Source: Cupriavidus sp. IDO (lineage in GTDB: Bacteria; Pseudomonadota; Gammaproteobacteria; Burkholderiales; Burkholderiaceae). From it: DNA of 49,990 nt. The notes under the pieces were generated by a model. That model made no database searches, had not been told where the DNA came from, and worked only from the letters and a program-made list of their open reading frames with translations. Of this stretch, positions 8,725 through 16,995 are shown in pieces. The position numbers and the translations under genes were made by a program. Numbering within the stretch: the stretch's first letter is position 1; every line of letters starts with the position of its first letter. The stretch lies in the NCBI RefSeq assembly GCF_000812465.1, contig NZ_JWMA01000146.1, positions 1-49,990 of the forward strand. The letters run 5' to 3'.

Positions 8725-9132
8725 TTAGTTGCGCTTGGATGGCTTGAGCGCACATGCACCCTCGCCAATCAAGGCCACGGCCAACGCGGACAGTGCGAGA
8801 AACACCGGATACTCCCAACCGCAGTTGGTGTTGGTGAAGCTCCAGCCGTTGCCGAAGTGGACCGTTGATGCGACGAACAACTGGACTGCCGCGATCGCTC
8901 CTATCCAGCGCGCATACACTCCAAGCACGAGCAAAACGCCCGCGAGGATTTCGAAGGCAATCACGGGATAAGCCAGGAAGCCGGGAAACCCCACGGACTG
9001 GAAAAATCCAGCGGTGCCGGCCGGCGTGAACACCAGCAGCTTTGTCAGGCCGTGGGCAAGAAACATGGCGCCCAGTGCGATGCGCAGTAGAAGGGCGGCA
9101 TAGGGCGCGGTGCGATTTTGACATCCTCCCAC
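8725..9132 (-). pseudogene. DoxX-family membrane protein with its 5' end replaced by an IS end
   Basis: From the sequence NRTAPYAALLLRIALGAMFLAHG onward this is a normal DoxX/DoxD-like four-helix membrane protein of about 128 residues, ending ACALKPSKRN. Its first codons, however, lie inside the right end of the tnpB element. The GTG at 9132 falls in the IS palindrome and gives an unnatural N-terminus (GGCQ) with no clear ribosome site. The native start codon and promoter seem to have been separated from the gene by the insertion. DoxX proteins are linked to redox and thiol stress, but the function here is unknown. It may still be weakly translated from the IS-derived start. Confidence 0.7.
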
Positions 9133-9735
9133 GGCCTGAAGGCCGGGGATTCCTACGGCGCTAAAGGCGCGGCATTAAGCCGCCCCTTAGTCGCTTCGGT
9201 GGGTTCCTGCTGCTGGCGGCATGACTGCACCGCTCACTTCACAGGCGAACCGGGCGTGTCCCGCCCTTAGAACATTGATCGCGCCGACCATATCGGCGTT
9301 CTCCTCGAAACTACATTCCGCGCACTCGAACCGGGCTTGCGTCTGCCGGTTGTCCGCTGACACGTAGCCGCAGCCGCGGACAGGTGCGACTCGTGTTCTG
9401 CGGCGATACAGCGATGAGCCAGCCCCCATTCCACGCCAGCTTGTAGCCCAGTTGGCGCCGGAATTCGAACCAGCCCTGATCGAGGATGGACTTGTTCAGG
9501 CCGGACTTGGCCCGAACGTTCTGCCGGACACGGTGCCGTCGCTGCATCAGGCGATACGATGGATTGCCACCCTGGGCGGCTACCTGAATCGCCGTCATGA
9601 TCCACCACCCGGCGCCACGGTCATCTGGCGAGGCTTCCTCGTCTTGCACGAAATCACCGAGATGTTCCGAATCTTTAATTCAGGCCCATAACTTGTGGGT
9701 AAAGCTCAGCCCTGAAGGACGGGGCTTGCCGCGCA
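9121..9735 (-). mobile_element. IS200/IS605-type (tnpB) element, internally deleted
   Basis: Both ends carry the imperfect palindromes typical of IS605-group elements. One near 9125-9155 contains GGCCT-GA-AGGCC within a CTCCCACGGCCTGAAGGCCG context. The other near 9703-9730 contains AGCCC...GGGCT. Only about 615 bases lie between them, against 1.3-1.7 kb for an intact single-gene element. No tnpA is present. On the minus strand the first palindrome is the right end, at the 3' end of tnpB, where such elements produce their guide RNA. The boundaries given are approximate. Confidence 0.7.
9187..9560 (-). pseudogene. tnpB: TnpB fragment, frameshifted
   Basis: Two overlapping frames give the C-terminal third of a TnpB nuclease. 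The first reads NVRAKSGLNKSILDQGWFEF, then LAWNGGWLIAV, then NTSRTCP. After a shift near 9378 the second continues with CGYVSADNRQTQARFEC, ENADMVGAINVLRAGHARFAC and ends PPAAGTHRSD. The frameshift falls in the first CxxC of the zinc finger. The N-terminal two thirds, including the first RuvC Asp and Glu motifs, are absent. The Asp of the third RuvC motif (NADMVGAIN) remains. It cannot be an active nuclease. Confidence 0.78.
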
Positions 9736-9740
9736 CCGGG

Positions 9741-10415
9741 TCAGTCAAGGTGTAGCGTCTGGTTCAGCCACCGGACAAAGTCCGTGACTTCCTCGGCGAT
9801 GATTTCGTGGCCCATGTCGTAGATGTGCGTTTGATGAGGGACTGCCAGTTGCTCCAGCAGCGCATTGGCCTGGTCGGCCCAATATTGCGGCAACTTGTCG
9901 TCGTGCCGACCGTGGGCAATAAACGCGGAAAGCGAGGCCAGAGCGTGCGCAGGCGCGATATCCTTTTCCAGTTCCGGCAGAATCCGGCCACTGAGCAGCC
10001 CGAATCCTTCAACTTTCTGAGGCGCGCTCAGGCCCACGCTGGCGCTGAGGATGCCCCCTTGACTGAAGCCGGCGATGACCGTGGGCAGCGCTGGCAGTGC
10101 GTCGAGAAAACTCAGTAGCAGGCGACGGCTCGAATCGGCCTCTTGAGCGTCGATGCGAGGGCCATCGCTTGTGAAATGGACTTGGAACCAGGCATAGCCT
10201 TGTGGCCCGACCTGCCGGGGCGCTCGCAGGAGCAAGACCTCCAGATTCGAAGGCAGATAGCGGCCAAGCGCGGCGAGGTTCGATTCATTGCCACCGACGC
10301 CATGGAGCAGCAGAAGCCGAGCGCGGGGCTTGCCTGTCAGGCTGCGTTTGCGAAAGAGCAGCCCGGATTGCGATTCGACCTCAAGGTCGGAAAAAGTGAT
10401 GTCTTGATTCGTCAT
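9741..10415 (-). CDS. Alpha/beta hydrolase, phospholipase/carboxylesterase family
   Basis: This 224-residue cytosolic esterase has the catalytic triad of the carboxylesterase/thioesterase (YpfH/EstB-like) family: Ser118 in GFSQGG, Asp172 in HGRHDDKLP, and His203 in DMGHEI. The oxyanion region is LLLLHGVGGNESN (residues 34-46). The length is normal. The start has a GAGG ribosome site seven bases upstream, and the gene follows the dioxygenase stop by only 3 bases, so it is the last gene of a three-gene operon controlled from the divergent LysR region. Such enzymes cleave short acyl esters; the natural substrate cannot be read from sequence. Confidence 0.85.
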   Translation of the reverse strand: MTNQDITFSDLEVESQSGLLFRKRSLTGKPRARLLLLHGVGGNESNLAALGRYLPSNLEVLLLRAPRQVGPQGYAWFQVHFTSDGPRIDAQEADSSRRLLLSFLDALPALPTVIAGFSQGGILSASVGLSAPQKVEGFGLLSGRILPELEKDIAPAHALASLSAFIAHGRHDDKLPQYWADQANALLEQLAVPHQTHIYDMGHEIIAEEVTDFVRWLNQTLHLD

Positions 10416-10418
10416 GTG

Positions 10419-11228
10419 TTACCTCGGTGTGCTGTCGATGTCCGGCGAACTGAAAACATAGCTGTCCATGGCAAGTACGCCGTGTGCGATGCCGCCCTCC
10501 AGTACACGCATCGCGTATGGCTCGCCGGCGGCTCCCAATGCGAAGAACAGCGGGAGGAAATGCTCATCGGTGGGATGGGCGCGCACCGCTTCGGGCGCCT
10601 GTTTTCGATAGTCCATCAGCGCGGCAATGTCTGCGTGACGTAGCGTGTCGGCGGTCCATTTGGCAAATTCCTCCGCGTAGGGGGCAACGGCACCGGAGGA
10701 GCTGCGGAACTCGTAGAGGTTGTGGGTCAGGCTGCCGGATCCAATGATCATCACGCCGTGGTCGCGCAGCGGCCGCAGCGCTTGTCCCAGGCGCCAGGCT
10801 CCCGATGGATCGAGTGGCATCGGCAGGGAGACCTGTACGACCGGTACGCTGGCGGTGGGAAGCAGATGCAGCAGTGGTACCCAGGCACCATGGTCAAGAC
10901 CGCGATGGTCATCCATCATGGCGGGCCAGCCGCTGTCGCTGAGCAATTCACGAATGTGTTCGGCGAGCTCCGGCTTTCCTGGGGCCGGATAGCTCAGACG
11001 GTATAGCGCTTCCGAAAACCCGCCGAAGTCATGGATAGTTTCCGGCGCCTTGCTACCGGTGACCCGCACCCCGCCACGCGTCATCCAGTGAGGCGAGACA
11101 ACGATAACCGCGCTGGGGGAGGGCAGTTCTCGTCCGAGCGCGGCCAGCTTCGCGCCGGCCAGGCCCGGTTCGATGGCGAACGTTGGCGCGCCGTGGGAAA
11201 TGAACAGGACAGGGTACGGATGGCTCAT
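10419..11228 (-). CDS. Class III extradiol ring-cleavage dioxygenase (LigB/DODA-YgiD type)
   Basis: This 269-residue protein is a stand-alone LigB-domain enzyme like E. coli YgiD, a 4,5-DOPA extradiol dioxygenase. Candidate metal ligands are His12 in ISHGAPT, His47 in VSPHWMT, and His223 in HPTDEHFLP. His113 and His169 are further conserved active-site-type histidines (GLDHGAWVPL and GSLTHNL). The length matches the family. The ATG overlaps the stop of the upstream NADP-binding gene by 4 bases. Genes of this class next to an esterase and an oxidoreductase under LysR control suggest breakdown of an aromatic ester or catechol, but no substrate can be assigned. Confidence 0.85.
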   Translation of the reverse strand: MSHPYPVLFISHGAPTFAIEPGLAGAKLAALGRELPSPSAVIVVSPHWMTRGGVRVTGSKAPETIHDFGGFSEALYRLSYPAPGKPELAEHIRELLSDSGWPAMMDDHRGLDHGAWVPLLHLLPTASVPVVQVSLPMPLDPSGAWRLGQALRPLRDHGVMIIGSGSLTHNLYEFRSSSGAVAPYAEEFAKWTADTLRHADIAALMDYRKQAPEAVRAHPTDEHFLPLFFALGAAGEPYAMRVLEGGIAHGVLAMDSYVFSSPDIDSTPR

Positions 11229-11878
11229 TGCCTTGCCTCGGTGGTGAGTGACTTATGGATCCAGGCAGGCGCGATCGACGTGCCAAGTCTGGCGCCATAG
11301 CCGAGGTAAATATTCAGACCGGCAAGCGGTTCCAGGTAACGTGCGTTCACGAGCCCGCCTGCATCAACGGTGTCGAACCCCATGCTCTGCGCCAGTGCAA
11401 TGGCGGTTTGCTTGGCGCGCGGACTATCGCTGGCAACGAATACGCTGCCTCGTTGGTCGTTTGCAAAGAGGGCGCCGTCGGCCAGCACTTGGGCGAAGAG
11501 CGTGTTGAAGGCCTTGACCAACGGCACGCCCGGGACAGCCTTGGCAATCTCTTCTGCGGCGCTGGTGTTGTGACCGATCGTCAGGCCCATGTAGTCCGCC
11601 GTTAGCGGATTGGTAATATCGATCACTACCTTGCCGGCGAGGTCACCCACCGCGCGCAGCGCGTCAAAGGCGTCGGCATACGCAGTCGCCAAAATCACCA
11701 CGTTGCTGTCGCCGACAGCTTGATCGGCGGGCAACGCTTGAACATTGGAAAACTGGTTGGCCAGCGCTTGCGCCTTGGCAAGGTCACGGCCCGTGACGCG
11801 AACCTTATGCCCGGCTTTGTCGAGCTGAGCCGCAAATGCGGCACCCATGTTGCCTGTGCCGATAACCGTGATGTGCAT
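11225..11878 (-). CDS. NADPH-dependent F420-reductase-like oxidoreductase
   Basis: This 217-residue protein is a Rossmann-fold protein of the coenzyme F420-dependent NADP reductase family (pfam F420_oxidored). The nucleotide motif is VIGTGNMGAAFA at the N-terminus, followed by TGRD where NADP-specific members bind the phosphate. The middle segment VVIDITNPL and the C-terminal GGLVNARYLEPLAGL are also typical. Proteobacteria do not make F420 in general, so it likely uses NADPH with another partner. It is the first gene of the esterase-dioxygenase operon, divergent from a LysR gene 103 bases away. Confidence 0.82.
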   Translation of the reverse strand: MHITVIGTGNMGAAFAAQLDKAGHKVRVTGRDLAKAQALANQFSNVQALPADQAVGDSNVVILATAYADAFDALRAVGDLAGKVVIDITNPLTADYMGLTIGHNTSAAEEIAKAVPGVPLVKAFNTLFAQVLADGALFANDQRGSVFVASDSPRAKQTAIALAQSMGFDTVDAGGLVNARYLEPLAGLNIYLGYGARLGTSIAPAWIHKSLTTEARQ

Positions 11879-11981
11879 GTTGCCTCCAGCGGAGCAGTGG
11901 GAAGATGGGTCCAGTTTATAGGTTCATTTTTTGGGATAAAGATGCTTAAATGCGATATATAGTTCCGATTAGTGGGATGAT

Positions 11982-12884
11982 ATGGATCGAGCACTCGAGA
12001 TGCTGGTCTTCTGCACGGTCGTGGAAAAAGGCAGCTTCATCGCTGCCGTGGAACCGCTGGAGATGTCCAAGGCAGCGGTGTCGCGCTACGTCAATGCGCT
12101 GGAATCGCGGCTTGGCGTGCGGTTGTTGCACCGGACCACGCGACGCCTGTCCTTGACCGAGGAAGGGCGCGATTTCTACCAGCAGGCGCGAGAAATCCTG
12201 GCGTTGATGGAAGTCGCGGAGAACGCGGCGGCGTCTGGATCGGACGAACCGGTGGGTGTGTTGCGTGTCAATGCGCCACTTAGTTTTGGGGTTCAGCATC
12301 TCGCGCCGTTATGGGCCGCCTTCATGGCCGCCTACCCGAAGATAGAGTTGGATATCAGCCTGAACGACCGGGTGGTCGATCTTGTCGAGGAGGGCTTCGA
12401 CGTCGCGGTGCGCATCGCGCGCATGGAAAGCTCATCGCTGATCGGGCGACGCCTGGCCAGCACGCGAATGCGGCTGTGCGCCGCACCGGCATACCTGTCG
12501 CGCCACGCGCCATTGCTCACCCCGGACGACTTGGTTGCGCATCACGTCATTGCTTACAGCAACTTCGCCTCGCGTAACGAATGGAGTTTCACGGGGCCAA
12601 ATGGGGAAGTGAGCACGGTTCAGACGCGCGCAACGGTGCGCTGCAACAACGGCGATACGTGCAGGGCGATTGGGCTCAGCGGGGGTGGCATCCTGCTGCA
12701 GCCAAGCTTCATGCTTTATGAAGATTTGCGACGAGGGGATCTGGAGGAAATCCTGCCGCAGTATCGTTCCGTCGAACTGGGCATCTACGCGGTGTATCCT
12801 TCGCGCAAGCATCTGGCACCAAAGGTTCGAGCGCTGATCAATTTTCTTGCCGAGCGCTTCGAAGGCGTCAACTGGGATGATTGA
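11982..12884 (+). CDS. LysR-type transcriptional regulator
   Basis: This 300-residue protein has the N-terminal helix-turn-helix (LEMSKAAVSRYVNALESRLG) and a full effector domain of the CrgA/AaeR-like group (RVNAPLSFGVQHLAPLW; DLVEEGFDVAVRIARM). It is transcribed divergently from the NADP-binding/dioxygenase/esterase operon across a 103-base region, the classic LysR layout in which one site controls both directions. The inducer is unknown. The 5' end contains an AT-rich stretch TTTAT...ATAAA spanning 11915-11939 that could be the binding dyad. Confidence 0.9.
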   Translation: MDRALEMLVFCTVVEKGSFIAAVEPLEMSKAAVSRYVNALESRLGVRLLHRTTRRLSLTEEGRDFYQQAREILALMEVAENAAASGSDEPVGVLRVNAPLSFGVQHLAPLWAAFMAAYPKIELDISLNDRVVDLVEEGFDVAVRIARMESSSLIGRRLASTRMRLCAAPAYLSRHAPLLTPDDLVAHHVIAYSNFASRNEWSFTGPNGEVSTVQTRATVRCNNGDTCRAIGLSGGGILLQPSFMLYEDLRRGDLEEILPQYRSVELGIYAVYPSRKHLAPKVRALINFLAERFEGVNWDD

Positions 12885-13106
12885 GCGTCGAGATGGCGGC
12901 CGGCGCAGCCCTATAGCGCGCCATTCGAATTGGCACGTCATCAGCATGTCTACTTTGGCGGATGCTAGGACGGCATAGTCGGCGGGCGTCCGTCGCCGGG
13001 ATGTATCCGGCGCTTGAAGGGCATGGTCCGGAGCGGTGAAGCCATTCCTGTGGCAAGATCGCCATAATTGTTGCGATAGAGACTTTGCGTCCCGTGGTTG
13101 GTAGAC

Positions 13107-13697
13107 ATGATCGAGCGATTGGCGGAAGACGCTGTCCTCACGCTGGTGGACAGCTTGCCGGATACGGCCTTCCTGGTTGACAAGGCCGGGAAGATCAAGT
13201 ACGTCAATGCCATGTGCACTGGCGCGTTGGGCTATTCGCAATCCGAGATCATCGGACGGTCAATGATCGAGCTTGTGGTGCCGCGTGACCGCGACAAGAC
13301 CCTCAAGGAAGCCAGGGAAGTGATGGCCGGGCACAGGCGGACGGGGTTTGAGAACCGGTATCAGCACCGCGATGGCAGCGACATCCATCTCTCTTGGTCG
13401 GCGCGCTGGCTGGAATTGCATCAATTGCGGCTTGGTATTGCGCACGACGTCACGGCTCTGCGGCAACCGGCGTGCGACCACCTCATTCCGGCTGCATTGC
13501 TGGAAGCGCTCGAGCCACACGAACAGAAGGTCCTGTTGTTGCTGCTGACGGCGGCGTCTGAAAACCAGATCGCCGGACGCCTGGGCCTGACCGCGTCCAC
13601 CACGCAAGCCCATATCACCAGCATCTTCCGCAAGCTGGGCGTGCGCGGGCGCATGGGGCTGATGAGCCTGTGCCTGCGCAGCCTTGAGAGGAAATGA
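13107..13697 (+). CDS. PAS domain-LuxR helix-turn-helix regulator
   Basis: This protein of about 196 residues has an N-terminal PAS sensor (residues ~8-110; DTAFLVDKAGKIKYVNAMC, then FENRYQHRDGSDIHLSW). A C-terminal LuxR/FixJ-type DNA-binding domain follows (SENQIAGRLGLTASTTQAH, then IFRKLGVRGR). It lacks a receiver domain, so it is probably a one-component sensor-regulator that binds a small molecule or redox cofactor in PAS. I chose the ATG at 13107; an in-frame TTG at 13098 is possible, but neither has a strong ribosome site. The gene stands alone. Confidence 0.82.
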   Translation: MIERLAEDAVLTLVDSLPDTAFLVDKAGKIKYVNAMCTGALGYSQSEIIGRSMIELVVPRDRDKTLKEAREVMAGHRRTGFENRYQHRDGSDIHLSWSARWLELHQLRLGIAHDVTALRQPACDHLIPAALLEALEPHEQKVLLLLLTAASENQIAGRLGLTASTTQAHITSIFRKLGVRGRMGLMSLCLRSLERK

Positions 13698-14024
13698 GGA
13701 GTCACGCGCCGTCTTATCAAGCTGCTGCAGGAAACCTACAAGTCACTGACACGGCATAGCTCCATGAAAAGCGAGAGCGCGTGTTGCCCCCGATACGCTC
13801 GCGCTTACGCATCGATACGAAAGGGCAGGTGTCGGCTATGGCACGGGCAGTTCAGTTCTCGTCGACCGAGAATTCGTACTCGACTTCCTCGGTAGCGGTT
13901 GTTCGCCATGGCTCTGAGTCGTGCTCCCGCGGCCTATGGCTTGTCCGAAATCGTTGGCGAACATTGACGCGAGCAGCCCCTCGGCTGCTCAACTGGCTGA
14001 CATCGAATTACTTTGCACCGGACT
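13698..14024. other. Convergent intergenic region
   Basis: No gene is supported. The region contains the hairpin at 13971-13990 and a few short frames without domain or ribosome site. A short minus-strand frame ending near 13857 with an acidic tail (EEVEYEFSVDEN) may be a gene remnant, but I cannot identify it. Confidence 0.4.
13971..13990. terminator. Hairpin between convergent genes
   Basis: A perfect 8-bp stem GAGCAGCC/GGCTGCTC closes a 4-base loop (CCTC). It lies between the ends of the PAS-LuxR gene and the DUF2892 gene and could stop transcripts from both sides. There is no strong T-run, so it is only a probable terminator. Confidence 0.45.
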
Positions 14025-14216
14025 TCACTTCGATGTCGAACAGGTTTTCACGCCCAGAATGCTGTAGGCGGGACAGACGCGCACGATTCCGGTAAGAAGC
14101 GGCAGCACGCCAATCCAGCCCCAGATGCCAATGCGTCCGGTTGCGGCCAGACCAATCAGAACCAACCCGATAACAATCCGGAGGATTCTGTCGATGGTTC
14201 CAACATTTACTTGCAT
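14025..14216 (-). CDS. DUF2892 (YgaP-like) small membrane protein
   Basis: This 63-residue inner-membrane protein has two hydrophobic helices (ILRIVIGLVLIGLAATG and GWIGVLPLLTGIVRVCP) and the DUF2892 signature GxxPLLTGxxRxCPxYxxxGxxTC. The Cys pair near the end (CPAY, KTC) is conserved in the family. A strong AAGGAG lies before the ATG. It is the last gene of the sulfur module. In other bacteria this domain is fused or linked to rhodanese and YeeE proteins, which fits sulfane-sulfur handling. Confidence 0.82.
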   Translation of the reverse strand: MQVNVGTIDRILRIVIGLVLIGLAATGRIGIWGWIGVLPLLTGIVRVCPAYSILGVKTCSTSK

Positions 14217-14386
14217 TGCGGGCTCCTTGCCAATAATAAGACGGTGTGGATGAAAAGCCGAATGGATCTGCTGCGCAGTACATTCAGCTTTTGAAGCGAG
14301 CGCTACTGAAATAGTCTCGCCTCTTGCTGGACGCCGGATCTTGATATAGCGCAATCTCGTGCGGAACGACGGCGCCCCGACTGAAG

Positions 14387-15205
14387 TTAGCGTGCATCCT
14401 TCGGGCGGTCCCCCTTGGGCCAGTCTTTCACTCGTGCGGCGTAATCTGGCCTCGGCTGCTGCGTGAAGTAAGCGGCGACGTCAACCGCATCCTGGGCTGA
14501 AAGCGTCCCACCCTGCCCAAGTGGCATGTTGTGCTTCACGAAGGCGGCCGCCGTGTACAGGCGGGCCATGCCAGCGCCCACATTGAACGAGTCGTTACCC
14601 CAGACCGGAGGAAAGACATAGCCGCCTTGCGGATTCTTGGTACCCTGGCCTTCGGCACCGTGGCAGGATGCGCATTGCGTGGTGTAGATGGCTTTGCCAT
14701 GGGCTGGGTCGGGCTTCAGGGATGTGTCCATTTTTTCAAAACCTCGACCAGTCACATTGGTGCCGGTCGGGACACCCGTGGACAGCCACTTCATATAGGC
14801 CATGATGGCATTCATTTCCGCCGAGTCGAACGCCAGCGGCTTGCCATTCATCGAACGCTGAAAGCAATCGTTCACGCGCTCCTGGAGCGAAATGATCTTG
14901 CCGCTGCGGGATCGGTATTCCGGAAAGGCGCCGGCAAGGCCTACCCACGGGGATGCATAAGCGGTTGTGCCGGCGTTCAGGTGGCAGCTCGTGCAGTTCA
15001 AGCCGTTGCCGACATTGTTTGGAAGTTGCTTGTGCGTATCCGTCAGCAATGCCTTGCCACGCTTGATGGCGTCCCCCATCGGTCCCTTGGGAATCGAGGC
15101 CTCGTCAGGTACGGGCATCGGCACGCTTGGCGACTGAGCGAGCGCTGGCGCACTGGCCGCGGCCAGCAGGGTTATGGCCAGCGCATGCAATTTGATCTTG
15201 TTCAC
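14387..15205 (-). CDS. tsdA: Dihaem c-type cytochrome, TsdA-like thiosulfate dehydrogenase
   Basis: This 272-residue protein starts with a cleavable signal peptide (MNKIKLHALAITLLAAA...ALAQ). Two haem c sites follow: Cys71-Cys74-His75 (CTSCH) and Cys178-Cys181-His182 (CASCH). Cys114 in NDCFQRS occupies the place of the cysteine that ligates haem 1 in TsdA, a rare feature that supports thiosulfate dehydrogenase (two thiosulfate to tetrathionate) or a related tetrathionate enzyme. The GTG start at 15205 has GAGGAG close upstream; the frame extends further but would bury the signal peptide. It acts in the periplasm and belongs to the bigR-linked sulfur cluster. Confidence 0.85.
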   Translation of the reverse strand: MNKIKLHALAITLLAAASAPALAQSPSVPMPVPDEASIPKGPMGDAIKRGKALLTDTHKQLPNNVGNGLNCTSCHLNAGTTAYASPWVGLAGAFPEYRSRSGKIISLQERVNDCFQRSMNGKPLAFDSAEMNAIMAYMKWLSTGVPTGTNVTGRGFEKMDTSLKPDPAHGKAIYTTQCASCHGAEGQGTKNPQGGYVFPPVWGNDSFNVGAGMARLYTAAAFVKHNMPLGQGGTLSAQDAVDVAAYFTQQPRPDYAARVKDWPKGDRPKDAR

Positions 15206-15259
15206 GACTTTCTCCTCGGAATAGGCGGTATTGACTATTTGTACTTTGGTTGTTCGCAT

Positions 15260-15748
15260 CTAGGCGGCCAGTGCGACGTTCACTGCCATGCCGATGGCGA
15301 TCAGTCCGGACACCAGCGCAACGCCCTGTTGCAGCCTGTGGCCGCTTAACCGGCTGGCAATGCGCCAAGCGGCCAGCATGGCAATCATGGTGCCTGCGGC
15401 AAACGGCACGCCGACCTGCCAGTTCATACGCACGGCAATGGCGGTCGAGATGACGCCGGATGCGGACACCAGCGAAATGACCGCAAGGGATGTCGCCACA
15501 ATGGCGTGCAGCGGGGCGTTGGTAGCCTTCTTGAGCGCCGGGACAATGACGAAGCCTCCGCCGACGCCAAGCAGCCCGGAAAGAATGCCGGCGCCTACAC
15601 CCGACAGTGTGAGGGCGCGGGTCCAGGAGGCGGTCCAGACAAATCGGCCAGTACGGCTATCCAGTTGGCAAGGCGGCAATGGCTGGCTGGGTCCCGTCGG
15701 GAGTTGCGGCTTGCTCCCGTTCGGCTGCCTGAACATCCGCAGCGCCAT
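15260..15748 (-). pseudogene. TauE/SafE sulfite exporter, C-terminal half only
   Basis: This 162-residue frame carries the second half of a TauE/SafE transporter: the pore motif GLLGVGGGFVIVPALKKA and four hydrophobic helices. Normal proteins are ~250-270 residues with two such halves, the first with its own GGGG motif. The frame starts at MALRMFRQ, which in full-length relatives is the end of the fourth helix (…VALRMF), and lies only 21 bases after the yeeE stop. The N-terminal half has therefore been deleted precisely at the junction. It is either a pseudogene or a half-size protein that would have to dimerise. Confidence 0.72.
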
Positions 15749-15769
15749 ATCGCTGCCAGTGCTGGCGCC

Positions 15770-16201
15770 TTACGCCCGTTGCATGCGCGATTTGCCCCGC
15801 TCCGCGACTTCGAACACGACCATGCCCGCCACCATGGCCGCCACAAAGCCAATGGCCTTCGGATAGCCCGCACCTAGGGCCACTAGCGCGGGACCAGGGC
15901 AGAAGCCCGCCAGCCCCCAGCCGACGCCGAAGGCGGCGCTGCCCAGTACCAGCCGAAGCGTTACGGTTGTGCTGGCCGGCAGTTGCATGGGCAGCCCCAG
16001 GAAGGAGCGCTTGCGGTGTTTGGCGATGAGAAAGGCGAGGGAGCCAATGGCAATGGCACCAACCATCACAAAAGCGAGGGACGGATCCCAGGTTCCTGCA
16101 AGGTCAAGAAAGCCCAGTACCTTGGCCGGGTTGGCCATGCCGGAGACCATCAGGCCAATGCCGAATAGCAGGCCTGCGAGGAGTGCAGTCATGGCGGTCA
16201 T
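15770..16201 (-). CDS. YeeE/YedE-type sulfur transport half-protein (DUF6691)
   Basis: This 143-residue membrane protein has about four hydrophobic segments. It contains GIGLMVSGMANPAKVLGFLDLAG near the N-terminus and FGVGWGLAGFCPGPALVALG toward the C-terminus, the Cys-containing motif of this family. It forms a pair with the next YeeE half-protein upstream; together they correspond to one full YeeE transporter, proposed to import thiosulfate or sulfane sulfur. The ATG at 16201 lies 1 base past the upstream stop with GGAGG nearby. A few upstream in-frame codons overlap the previous gene and are probably not used. Confidence 0.87.
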   Translation of the reverse strand: MTAMTALLAGLLFGIGLMVSGMANPAKVLGFLDLAGTWDPSLAFVMVGAIAIGSLAFLIAKHRKRSFLGLPMQLPASTTVTLRLVLGSAAFGVGWGLAGFCPGPALVALGAGYPKAIGFVAAMVAGMVVFEVAERGKSRMQRA

Positions 16202-16202
16202 A

Positions 16203-16637
16203 TCAGCCTCCAAGCAGGTGACGTTGCACAAAAACAGTAAGGAATCCGGCCACCATGAAGGTCAGGGTGGCGACCAGCGAGCGGAGGGAGCCGCGCGAGA
16301 TGCCGCACACGCCATGGCCGCTGGTGCAGCCGCTGGCGTAGCGGGTGCCAACGCCTACCAGGAAGCCGCCGACCAGGATTTCGCCCCAGCTTGCCTCGAT
16401 ATCGGCAAGGGCCGGCTTGCCGAGCAGGCTCGCAATGACAGGGGCGCCAACCAGGCCAGCGACGAAAGCCAGGCGCCAGGCCGTGTCCGTTCGAGGCAGG
16501 CTGAGCAGGCCGCCGAAGATGCCGCTGATGCCGGCAATGCGGCCGTTGAACAGCACCAGCACGGCGGCTGCCACGCCGATGATGAGTCCGCCGACCAGCG
16601 ACAGGCCGGGCGTGAAGCTTGCGAGGTCAATTAGCAT
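16203..16637 (-). CDS. YeeE/YedE-type sulfur transport half-protein
   Basis: This 144-residue membrane protein carries the signature GCTSGHGVCGISRGSLRS (residues ~103-120), whose cysteine is thought to relay sulfur through the membrane in YeeE. An N-terminal helix GLIIGVAAAVLVLFNGRIAGISGIF matches the first half of the fold. It overlaps the end of bigR by 7 bases and is followed directly by its partner half. In BigR operons of Xylella and Agrobacterium two such small proteins act with TauE and Blh in disposing of H2S and sulfite. Confidence 0.88.
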   Translation of the reverse strand: MLIDLASFTPGLSLVGGLIIGVAAAVLVLFNGRIAGISGIFGGLLSLPRTDTAWRLAFVAGLVGAPVIASLLGKPALADIEASWGEILVGGFLVGVGTRYASGCTSGHGVCGISRGSLRSLVATLTFMVAGFLTVFVQRHLLGG

Positions 16638-16969
16638 GTCGCCTCCTGATCGGGGTTGGCGCAGAACTGTTCATAAAGGACCGTCATGACAGCAAGCGCC
16701 TGGGGGCTCGCCACCGAATAGAAGATGTTCTTGCCGTCACGACGCGTCGCCACCAGGCTGTTCTCGCGCAGTACGCCGAGCTGTTGAGACAGCGTCGGCT
16801 GCCGGATGCCCAGCTGCGCCTCCAGCTCACCGACAGACAGCTCACCTTGGGACAGGCGGCACATCAGCAGCAGGCGGTCCGGATTGGCAAGCACCTTGAG
16901 CAGGGCGCAGGCGTTCGTCGCAGCGGCTTGCATGGTGATGAGGTCAATGTTGGGACGGAGCTGGTCCAT
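16631..16969 (-). CDS. bigR: ArsR-family persulfide-sensing repressor, BigR/SqrR type
   Basis: This 112-residue winged-helix repressor has the ArsR recognition region VGELEAQLGIRQPTLSQQLGVLRE and the wing RRDGKNIFYSV. Cys37 (LLMCRL) and Cys103 (QFCANP) are 66 residues apart, the same spacing as the sensing pair of BigR and SqrR, which form a (poly)sulfide bridge and leave DNA when reactive sulfur rises. No metal-binding CxC motif is present. It heads the minus-strand yeeE-yeeE-tauE-tsdA group and is divergent from blh across a dyad-bearing region, so it should repress both. Confidence 0.9.
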   Translation of the reverse strand: MDQLRPNIDLITMQAAATNACALLKVLANPDRLLLMCRLSQGELSVGELEAQLGIRQPTLSQQLGVLRENSLVATRRDGKNIFYSVASPQALAVMTVLYEQFCANPDQEATC

Positions 16970-16995
16970 AGGCCGTATACATTTTGTGTATTGAT

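Noticed and set aside
12432..13241. A 269-codon minus-strand frame opposite the LysR and PAS-LuxR genes
   Set aside because: It covers the ends of two well-supported plus-strand genes and shows no domain.
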